Below, piece by piece: positions 1 to 6,654 of a stretch of DNA of 64,000 bases; position 1 is the first letter of the stretch, and every line of letters begins with the position of its first letter. The stretch is from Saccharopolyspora galaxeae. GTDB taxonomy: Bacteria; Actinomycetota; Actinomycetes; Mycobacteriales; Pseudonocardiaceae. Both the position numbers and the translations under genes were made by a program. The DNA is taken from contig NZ_JADDUE010000001.1 of assembly GCF_016526145.1 (NCBI RefSeq), positions 915,559 to 979,558 of the forward strand, read 5' to 3'. The notes under the pieces are model-generated. The model saw only the letters and a program-made list of their open reading frames with translations. It was not told the origin of the DNA and made no database searches.

Positions 1-2
1 TG

Positions 3-362
3 ATCGACGGTGCGTACGACGGCGACGAGCTGTTGGCGGTCATGCGGGACGCGCTGTTCGGGATCGCCCTCGACGAGCAGGGCAGCGCGGTCGTCGCACC
101 GTCCCCGGACGACGTGCCTTCGGTGCTGGTCGCGACGTCACCCGTGCACGCCCACCGGGTCGAGGTGGCTGCTTGGCAGGAGATCACCGCCAAGGATCTG
201 GCCGACTCGCTGCCCGGTGAGGGCGTCGACGTGCTGCTGAACCCTGGCGCGCCGGCGTCGATGCGGGTGTTGGCGAGTTCGCTGAAAGGCGCCGTCGCCG
301 ACGTCGAATCCGGTGCTCGGATCCCGGGTGGGAACCCGTTCGAGCCGCCCGAGCAGGACTGA
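3..362 (+). CDS. Type VII secretion-associated protein, paralogue 1 (5'-truncated)
   Basis: The reading frame is open from the left edge and runs to a TGA at 360-362, so only the C-terminal ~119 residues are present and the true start lies outside the window. The visible part carries the second-half signature shared with the three following paralogues: an APSPDDVPSVLVATSPVHAH-type strand, a tryptophan-containing W.E(I/V)TA segment, a LADSLP helix and GVDVLLNPGAPAS. This signature is that of proteins named 'type VII secretion system-associated protein' in actinobacteria; their biochemical role is not established. A strong Shine-Dalgarno (GGGAGGAG) for the next gene begins 9 bases after its stop, consistent with one operon. 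Family assignment comes from the signature and from internal comparison; the role is inferred. Confidence 0.8.
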   Translation: MDGAYDGDELLAVMRDALFGIALDEQGSAVVAPSPDDVPSVLVATSPVHAHRVEVAAWQEITAKDLADSLPGEGVDVLLNPGAPASMRVLASSLKGAVADVESGARIPGGNPFEPPEQD

Positions 363-383
363 ACGGGCCCGGGAGGAGTCTCG

Positions 384-1274
384 ATGGCAGCGGAAGAAAC
401 CACCTCGCCGGAGACCGCCGAGCGGGCGCCGGAGGTGGCAGCCCCGGATGCAGCCGCGGACCAGATCACCGGCGAAGCGCCGGAAGACCAGTGGGTCGTG
501 CTGATCGACTCCGCGTGGGAACCGGAGGACGAGCAGGACCAGCCGCCGGAGAGCGCCGTGGTCGGCGCCTGGTACGTCGAGCGCGACGGTTCCACCGGGA
601 CGTTCCGCAGCAACCCGTCGTACTTGCCGTCCAGCCCGGACTCGCCGACCGACCCGGTGGACGCCTCGCTGCGGTTGGTGATGCGCGGTCAGCTGCCCGT
701 CGAGGAGCTGCTGGCGACGTTGCCCGGTTCGCTGTTGATCATCGGCTTGGACGAGCAGGACGTGCCGATCATCACCCGTGCACCGGACGGGAGCCCGTCG
801 GTGCTGGTGCTCAGCGCGCTCGCGCACGCGCACCGGCTGACCGTGCCTTCATGGCGGGAGGTCACCGCGGAGGGGTTGGCCGATTCCCTGCCGGAGCAAG
901 GCGTTGATGTGCTGCTGAACCCCGGGGCGCCCGCCTCGACCCGGATCGGTGCGGCCGAATTCTGCGCGGCCGTGCGCGGCCCGGTTCCCGGTGAACGGCC
1001 GGCAACCGCCGCGGAACCACCGGAGCGCACCGCAGCTCCCGATACCGTGGCTCCGCTGGCCGGGACCGCTGGACGCGTCGTCGATGAGCCGGTCCCGGCG
1101 TCCGGGCACCGGGTGGCGACCGTCGAAGATTTCGCCGGTCAGCTCCGGTTCGGCGCTGCGCCGTCGGCCGGTCTCCACGGCGCGGCCGACGGGGAAGCCG
1201 CGTGGGTACCCGCTGAACCGCCGGCGAGCGACCCGGAAAATGGGTCCGGCGGGCGGGCGCGCGGCGATTCGTGA
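384..1274 (+). CDS. Type VII secretion-associated protein, paralogue 2, with disordered tail
   Basis: 296 residues, ATG start preceded by GGGAGGAG at a normal distance. Residues about 1-35 are Ala/Glu-rich. About 36-190 form the conserved unit: a WVVLIDSAWEPE opening, a GTFRSNPSYLPSSPDSPTDP turn-rich segment, DASLRLVMRG, then the closing GVDVLLNPGAPAS motif. Residues ~200-296 are Pro/Ala/Glu-rich low-complexity sequence that the other copies lack. No signal peptide or membrane segment is visible, so the protein is probably cytoplasmic. It lies in a same-strand run of five genes with short spacing or overlap, four of them copies of this family. The family is known mainly by its association with ESX/type VII loci; what each copy does is unknown. 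Paralogue status is read directly from the sequence. Confidence 0.85.
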   Translation: MAAEETTSPETAERAPEVAAPDAAADQITGEAPEDQWVVLIDSAWEPEDEQDQPPESAVVGAWYVERDGSTGTFRSNPSYLPSSPDSPTDPVDASLRLVMRGQLPVEELLATLPGSLLIIGLDEQDVPIITRAPDGSPSVLVLSALAHAHRLTVPSWREVTAEGLADSLPEQGVDVLLNPGAPASTRIGAAEFCAAVRGPVPGERPATAAEPPERTAAPDTVAPLAGTAGRVVDEPVPASGHRVATVEDFAGQLRFGAAPSAGLHGAADGEAAWVPAEPPASDPENGSGGRARGDS

Positions 1275-1365
1275 GGGGTTCGCCGAGTTTCGGCCCGGCC
1301 CGGCCCGATCGGCGCCGCATGGCCGAGCCGACCGTGCCAATCTCCGATCAGCGAAAGGGGAGAAC

Positions 1366-2337
1366 GTGGTGACCGTGGTCGACCGGATGCACGACCTGCT
1401 GCTGCACTTGGCGGGGCGCGTGCCGGATGACTTTCTGGCGTCGGCGCGGCAACGCCTGGCCGAGCGAACGGTGGCCGAAACGGCCGACGCGCTGTGCCTG
1501 CAGCTCGCCGAGCGCAAGGTGCCGGTGACGATCGCGCAGGCCGGTCTGCTCAGCGAGCTGGTGGACGATTCCGCTTCCGCGGTGTTCAGCGGCATCCCGA
1601 TCCGGGACGACCAGCCGGCCCTGGAGTGGCTGTTCGCCGAGCAACCCGGAACTCCGGAGCAGCCCGCAGCCGAGGCCACTACAGCCGCGCTGATCGCGGT
1701 GCTGTCCGGCAACTCCGCCGCGCGCGGACTCTGGCTGTCCTGGCGCACGCCGTTCCGCGACGGCGGCACAAGGCTGCCGGTGCACGTGGTGGAAGCCGAT
1801 GACGGCCTCCCCGCCCTGAGCGCCGAGCTGCACGGCGCGCTGGCCGAGCACCCCGGCACACCCCGCATCGAGGTCGTCGGCACCGACGAGGTGCCCGGTT
1901 ACCAGCGCGCGGCCCGTGCCAACGGCGCACTGGTGTGGGCGGCGACCGAACCGCCCGAGCTGTCCGTGGCGCGGGTCTTCGACCGCGTCGACCCGGACGG
2001 CCGGCCGCAGTTCGACCAAGACCACCCGCAGCTCACCGACCAGGACGAGCTCCAGCGCGTGCTGGACTACCTGCGGGCGGGTGAAGTGCTGCTGAGCACC
2101 GCCGCCACAATGGACGACGTGGTGCGGCCCGACCGCGGCCAGGTCGTGCCGACGACCTACCGCACTGACGGAGTGTGGTTGTGGCCGGACGCGGTCAGCT
2201 ACTACCTGGAGGAGTACGGCTTGGCCCCGGACGAGCAGTTCTTCGCGCATATCCGTGCCGCCGGGCGCCCACCTGAGCAGTTGGACGCGGTCAGCACGCA
2301 CCGCGCGCTGCGCCACCTGCTCGACCCGTCGACCTGA
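1366..2337 (+). CDS. Conserved hypothetical protein in type VII-associated cluster
   Basis: About 323 residues. Two adjacent GTG codons (1366 and 1369) follow an AAAGGGGAG ribosome site, and I took the first. I do not recognise the N-terminal two thirds: a helical opening (VVDRMHDLLLHLAGRVP, then an Ala-rich stretch to about residue 70) followed by a mixed alpha/beta region containing LWLSWRTPFRDG. The last ~90 residues contain PTTYRTDGVWLWPDAVSYYL and an EEYGLAPD helix, a pattern I associate with small alpha/beta domains of SUKH/immunity-like proteins, but this is weak. No signal peptide or membrane helix is seen. It sits between paralogues 2 and 3 of the type VII-associated family, 92 bases after one and 20 before the next, so co-expression is likely. 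No function is assigned. Confidence 0.75.
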   Translation: MVTVVDRMHDLLLHLAGRVPDDFLASARQRLAERTVAETADALCLQLAERKVPVTIAQAGLLSELVDDSASAVFSGIPIRDDQPALEWLFAEQPGTPEQPAAEATTAALIAVLSGNSAARGLWLSWRTPFRDGGTRLPVHVVEADDGLPALSAELHGALAEHPGTPRIEVVGTDEVPGYQRAARANGALVWAATEPPELSVARVFDRVDPDGRPQFDQDHPQLTDQDELQRVLDYLRAGEVLLSTAATMDDVVRPDRGQVVPTTYRTDGVWLWPDAVSYYLEEYGLAPDEQFFAHIRAAGRPPEQLDAVSTHRALRHLLDPST

Positions 2338-2357
2338 CCCGGCCGGAAGGAGTCCCG

Positions 2358-2990
2358 ATGCCGTCCGAGGTCACCGGTGAGGGCAACTGGTACCTGCTGA
2401 TGGATCCGCAGTGGACACCCGCTGCGGAGGAGACCGAACCGCCGGTCGCCTCGATCATGGGCTTGTGGCCGGTGGACGAAAACGGCGAGCTGGGCCGCTT
2501 CCGCGCCAACCCCGACTACGAACCGAGCGACCCGGACGCTCCGGCGGACCCGCTGGACGCGCTGTTCCGGATGCTGATCGTGCGCCGAGCCGAACCGGAC
2601 CAGGCGCGGCTGCTGCTGCGCGACAGCGAGTACGAGGTGGCGCTCGGTCCCGGCGGCGGGCCGCTGATCGTGCCGTCGCCGGACGAGGTCGACTGCCTGC
2701 TGGTGGCGACTTCGCCCGCCCACCGGCTGGATTCGCCGAAGGTCGGTTCGTGGCGGCACGTCGGCATCGAGCAGCTCACCGACCTGTTGCCGGAGGGCAT
2801 CGACGTGCTGTTCAACCCGGGCAGTCCCGGCTCGGTGCGCCTGGTGGCCGCGTTCGTGCGCTCCGCCAGGCAACCCACGGAACGACAACTCGCGAACGCG
2901 CGCACCAGCCTGCCCACCGCGGCCGCGGAAGACCTGCGGATGCTGGACTGGCGGATGGGCCCCGGAACCGGAGAGGGAACCGACCGATGA
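2358..2990 (+). CDS. Type VII secretion-associated protein, paralogue 3
   Basis: 210 residues, ATG start 7 bases after GGAAGGAG. The whole protein is essentially the family unit: NWYLLMDPQWTP near residue 12, a GRFRANPDYEPSDPDAPADP segment around residues 46-66, DALFRMLIVR, a LIVPSPDEVDCLLVATSPAH segment, and EGIDVLFNPGSPGSVRL near 150. A ~45-residue tail with a basic helix follows. Its TGA stop overlaps the ATG of paralogue 4 (ATGA), so the two are translationally coupled. Compared with paralogues 2 and 4, the aspartate-rich loop after the first strand is shorter. It is probably a cytoplasmic protein of the same unknown role. The proposed link to type VII secretion comes from family naming only, since no Ecc core gene is inside the window. 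Confidence 0.85.
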   Translation: MPSEVTGEGNWYLLMDPQWTPAAEETEPPVASIMGLWPVDENGELGRFRANPDYEPSDPDAPADPLDALFRMLIVRRAEPDQARLLLRDSEYEVALGPGGGPLIVPSPDEVDCLLVATSPAHRLDSPKVGSWRHVGIEQLTDLLPEGIDVLFNPGSPGSVRLVAAFVRSARQPTERQLANARTSLPTAAAEDLRMLDWRMGPGTGEGTDR

Positions 2991-3577
2991 GCGAAGACCC
3001 CGGCCAGGGGCTGCCCGAAGCCGCCGCGGACGAGGACCCGACGGACTGGCTGCTGCTGACCGACACCGAATGGGCTCCGGAATTCGGGGAGGACCCGCCG
3101 CCTGAGCGCGTGCTCGGCGGCTGGGCCACCTGGGCGGACGGTTCGTGGGGCCGGTTCCGGGCGAACCCGGCCTACGAGCCCGCCACGCCCGACTCGCCGA
3201 CCGACCCGGTGGACGCGGTGCTGCGGATGCTCGTGCGGGACGGCCGCGGCGCGGACGAGCTGATGTCGGTGCTGGAGGACACCTCGCTGGAGATCGCGCT
3301 GGACGCCGACGGTGTCGCGCTCGTCGCCGAAGCGCCGGACGGCAAGCCCTCGGTGCTGGTGGCAACGGCGACGCTGCACCGCGACCTGGTGCAGGCGGAC
3401 GGCTGGCGGGCCACCGACGTGCACGAGATCGCCGATGCGTTGCCGGAGAGCGGGGTCGATGTGCTGCTGAACCCCAACTCGCCCGCCTCGATGCGGCTCG
3501 ACGCAGACGCGTTCCGCCGCTTCTCGGCCGACCCGGACTCGGCCGTGCAAGGCGAAATCCGCACCGTGAGCACCTAG
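2987..3577 (+). CDS. Type VII secretion-associated protein, paralogue 4
   Basis: 196 residues, starting at the ATG that overlaps the stop of paralogue 3. It carries the full family signature: DWLLLTDTEWAPEFGEDPPP near residue 17, GRFRANPAYEPATPDSPTDP at about 51-70, DAVLRMLVRDG, APDGKPSVLVATATLHRD, and SGVDVLLNPNSPASMRLDAD near 155. It lacks the long tail of paralogue 2. The acidic N-terminus before the first strand is common to all full-length copies. It is the last member of the tandem array; a 316-base gap separates it from the beta-helix/AAA gene. The duplication is directly visible and a secretion-related role is inferred from the family name. Confidence 0.85.
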   Translation: MSEDPGQGLPEAAADEDPTDWLLLTDTEWAPEFGEDPPPERVLGGWATWADGSWGRFRANPAYEPATPDSPTDPVDAVLRMLVRDGRGADELMSVLEDTSLEIALDADGVALVAEAPDGKPSVLVATATLHRDLVQADGWRATDVHEIADALPESGVDVLLNPNSPASMRLDADAFRRFSADPDSAVQGEIRTVST

Positions 3578-3893
3578 GGTCGACTCCGCTGCCGGATCCT
3601 GCGTGGCGGAGCCCACCGCACCGGGATGGCGTCCGGGGCCGATCCATGAAGGAAGTCCCCACATTCGGTCGCCGGCAGCGGCGCCGGGAACTCCGCCGCG
3701 GAAGAACGGGTTATGACTGACGGAGTCGACGCGAATGCGAACCCCGAAGCGGCGCGTCGAGCGGCACGGCAGCGCGCAGCTGGTGAGCGGATCCCGCGTT
3801 CCGGTACCGGGCGTGCCGATGATCATCACGCCGCGGGTACGTTGAGATCGGCGCAGATTGCGGTCGTGCGGTGAGTACGGAGGAACGCCGAAC
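3578..3893. other. Intergenic region upstream of the beta-helix/AAA gene
   Basis: 316 bases without a convincing gene. Both strands are open in places, but no stretch has a ribosome site plus a plausible protein. It presumably carries the promoter of the gene at 3894, whose ribosome site (GGAGGAA) is at about 3879-3885. No hairpin of note was found. Confidence 0.5.
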
Positions 3894-6302
3894 GTGAGCC
3901 AGAACGTCATCATGGTCACCCAAGGCATCGGCCAGGGCCATCGCAGCATCGGCGACGCCGTCGAAAGCGCCTCCGATGGCGCGGTGATCGTGGTGGGGCC
4001 CGGCCGCTACACCGAGAACCTGGTGCTGACCAAGGCGATCACCATCACCGCCGAGGAAGGTCCGGGCACCGTCCGGATCGCCGCGCAGAAGGGCGTCGCG
4101 GTCGCACTGGCCGCCGATTCGGCCGCGCTGTCCGGGATCACCGTGGACGCCGTCGACGGCGAGAACCCGGCGGTGCTGGCGACCACGGGGCAGCTTTCGC
4201 TGACCGAGTGCGAGGTCGGTTCCAGCGGCTGGGCCGCGATCTACGCTCGGGACACCGGCAGCGTGCTGATGCGCGAGTGCAAGGTCCGCAACCAGGTCGG
4301 CGCGGGCGTGGTGGTCACCTCCGCGCAGGGTGGTGTGCTGGATTCCTGCGAATTGCTGCAACTGGGCACCTCCGCGGTCGTCGTGGCCGAGAGCGGGGAC
4401 CTGACCGTGCGGGCCTGCGCGGTGCGGGAGGCCGCGGGCAACGGGATTTGCCTGAACGGCCACGGCCGGATCTCCGTCGCGGACACCACCGTGTCCGGAG
4501 TGGCCAAACCGGCCATCGCGGTGGAGCAGCAGGCGCAGCTCAACGCGAGCCGGCTGACCGTGTCCGACTGCCGCGGCATCGGCTTCTACCTGGCGAGCCC
4601 GCAGTCGGTGCAGCTGGAGGAGTGCGGCGTCGAACGGGTCGGTGCGGAAGGCATGTACGTGGCGGAAGGTTGCGCGCCGGTGCTGCGCTCCTGCCGCGTG
4701 CAGGGTGCGCGCGGGCGCGGGCTGCACTTCGCGGGCCGTTCCTCCGGCGCGGTCACCGGCTGCGATGTGTCCGATGTGGATGGTGTCGGCGTCGGGCTCA
4801 CCGAGCGCAGCACCGCCGAGTTCGACGGGACCGAGGTCTCCAGCTGCACCGGCGGGCTGCTCATCGAGGATGGCTCCGACCCGTTCTTCCGCAGGCTGCG
4901 GGTGATCGGCAGCGACGGCGCGGCGATCGTGGTGGACGGCGCCGCCCGCGGGCGGCTGGAGAACGTGGAGATCGACCGGACCGGCACGGAAGGCGTGCAG
5001 GTCAGCAATGGCGCGCGGCCCTCGATCTCGGGGCTGAGCCTGAGCCGTTCCGGCGCGGCGGGCGTCTCGATCAACGAGGCGGCGCTGCTGCTCAACGACT
5101 GCGACATCACCGAAGCGGGCGGCGACGGCGTGCTGGCGGGCTCCGGTTCGGACCTGTCGTTGCAGCGCTGCCGGGTGCACGGCAGCCGCGGCATGGGCTG
5201 CCGGGTCGCAGCGGGCGCGTCCGGGACGGTGTCCGAATCGGAGTTCACCGGTGGCGGCGCGGACGGCGTCCTGCTGGAAACCGAGGAGCCGGTGAAGCTG
5301 ATCGGCTGCACGGTCCGGGACAACCGGGGCAGCGGAGTCCGGCAGCTGCGCCCCGCCGCGGAGATCACGGTGCAGGACCTGATCAGCGGCGGCAACGGCG
5401 CGCAGGACGCCTACGGGAGCTCGGCGGCGGCGACCACCGAACAACCCGCCGAACAGCCCGCGCCGCAGGCCCGCGAGAAGGCCCCGAGCGCTTCCGACCC
5501 GCTGGGCGAGCTGAATCGCCTGGTCGGCCTGGAGGGCGTCAAGAAGGAAGTGACCTCGCTGGTCAACCTGAACAAGATGGCCAAGCGGCGGGTGGACGCG
5601 GGCCTGTCCGCACCGCCGATGGCGCGGCACCTGGTGTTCGCGGGCTCTCCCGGCACCGGCAAGACCACCGTCGCCCGGCTCTACGGCGAGATCCTCGCCG
5701 AGCTCGGCGTGCTCCGCGTGGGCCACCTGATCGAGGTTTCCCGCGCGGACCTGGTCGCGCAGATCATCGGCGGCACCGCGATCAAGACGACCGAGGCGTT
5801 CAACACCGCGCTCGGCGGGGTGCTGTTCATCGACGAGGCTTACGCGCTCAGCGCAGGCAGCGGCGGTACCGGGCCGGACTTCGGCAAGGAAGCCATCGAC
5901 ACGCTGGTGAAGCTGATGGAGGATCACCGCGACGACGTCGTGGTGATCGCCGCGGGCTATTCCAAGGAGATGGAGGATTTCCTGCGCGCGAACCCCGGCA
6001 TGGAATCCCGGTTCAGCCGCACCATCGAGTTCGCCAACTACAGCCCGGACGAACTGGTCACGATCGTCGAAACGCAGTGCCGCAAGCACGACTACCAGCT
6101 CGATGCGGAGGCCGTGCAGGCACTGCTGGACTACTTCGAGGCGATCCCGAAGGACGGCACGTTCGGCAACGGCCGCACCGCGCGCAAGGTCTTCGAGGAC
6201 ATGACCGGCAGGCAGGCTTCCCGGCTGGCCGCGGACAACGACGCGCTGCCCGCGGACCTGACCGTGCTGAAGGCGGCGGACTTGGAGCTCACCGCTCGTT
6301 GA
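3894..6302 (+). CDS. Right-handed beta-helix / AAA+ ATPase fusion protein
   Basis: 802 residues from a GTG start 8 bases after GGAGGAA. Residues ~1-515 are a parallel beta-helix built of about 23-residue coils, with a Cys recurring at the same coil position in about ten coils (for example TECEV, RECKV, DSCEL, RACAV, EECGV). After a Gln/Pro/Ala linker (~518-540) comes an AAA+ domain of the CbxX/CfqX type: Walker A GSPGTGKT at 584-591, Walker B FIDEA with Asp647-Glu648, a MESRFSR arginine-finger region (Arg706, Arg709), and the NGRTARKVFEDM lid helix typical of the family. The EccA ATPase of ESX systems shares this AAA class but has a TPR N-terminus, so this looks like an EccA-like motor with a different recognition module. 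It is cytoplasmic, as no signal peptide is present. The position next to four type VII-associated paralogues supports, but does not prove, a secretion-related role. Confidence 0.85.
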   Translation: MSQNVIMVTQGIGQGHRSIGDAVESASDGAVIVVGPGRYTENLVLTKAITITAEEGPGTVRIAAQKGVAVALAADSAALSGITVDAVDGENPAVLATTGQLSLTECEVGSSGWAAIYARDTGSVLMRECKVRNQVGAGVVVTSAQGGVLDSCELLQLGTSAVVVAESGDLTVRACAVREAAGNGICLNGHGRISVADTTVSGVAKPAIAVEQQAQLNASRLTVSDCRGIGFYLASPQSVQLEECGVERVGAEGMYVAEGCAPVLRSCRVQGARGRGLHFAGRSSGAVTGCDVSDVDGVGVGLTERSTAEFDGTEVSSCTGGLLIEDGSDPFFRRLRVIGSDGAAIVVDGAARGRLENVEIDRTGTEGVQVSNGARPSISGLSLSRSGAAGVSINEAALLLNDCDITEAGGDGVLAGSGSDLSLQRCRVHGSRGMGCRVAAGASGTVSESEFTGGGADGVLLETEEPVKLIGCTVRDNRGSGVRQLRPAAEITVQDLISGGNGAQDAYGSSAAATTEQPAEQPAPQAREKAPSASDPLGELNRLVGLEGVKKEVTSLVNLNKMAKRRVDAGLSAPPMARHLVFAGSPGTGKTTVARLYGEILAELGVLRVGHLIEVSRADLVAQIIGGTAIKTTEAFNTALGGVLFIDEAYALSAGSGGTGPDFGKEAIDTLVKLMEDHRDDVVVIAAGYSKEMEDFLRANPGMESRFSRTIEFANYSPDELVTIVETQCRKHDYQLDAEAVQALLDYFEAIPKDGTFGNGRTARKVFEDMTGRQASRLAADNDALPADLTVLKAADLELTAR

Positions 6303-6328
6303 GCCCGCAGCGCGCGGAGCCGCGGGCT
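6302..6328 (+). terminator. Possible terminator hairpin after the beta-helix/AAA gene
   Basis: AGCCCGC at 6302-6308 pairs with GCGGGCT at 6322-6328 across a 13-base loop that is itself GC-rich. It begins at the stop codon. No T-run follows, so the call is tentative. Confidence 0.35.
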
Positions 6329-6654
6329 TCCGAGCACTGGTCGGCGAGCCCGCTTTCGTCGGCGTGCGCGCGCCAGCGTGGGATGAGCCGAGCCGGTGCC
6401 GCGGTCACTTCCGCTGCGAATCCGGCTGCGTTCCCCTGGTCCGTTCGCTGCGGTTCGATCGGTTGCCGCGCCTGCGAGCGCCGACCTCTTCTTGCGCCGG
6501 TCGAGTTGCCGGGCGAGCGGGCGGCGCCGGGTTCGCGATCGAGCAGCATTTCCGGCCACTGGCGGGCTTTTTGCGTCGAATCCGCACGTGACGGTGCGAT
6601 GCTCCGCGCTGTGGCGGGCAGCGTCGGCACTTCCGTCGGATCGGCCGCACTCGC
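6329..6654. other. Intergenic region between convergent genes
   Basis: 326 bases between the 3' ends of the beta-helix/AAA gene (+) and the 743-residue unknown (-). Open frames exist on both strands, but none has a ribosome site or recognisable protein pattern. Nothing further was seen. Confidence 0.4.

Noticed and set aside
138..833. Long minus-strand open frame opposite paralogues 1 and 2
   Set aside because: Arg/Gly/His-rich composition typical of the antisense of high-GC genes; both plus-strand genes beneath it have good ribosome sites and a family signature.
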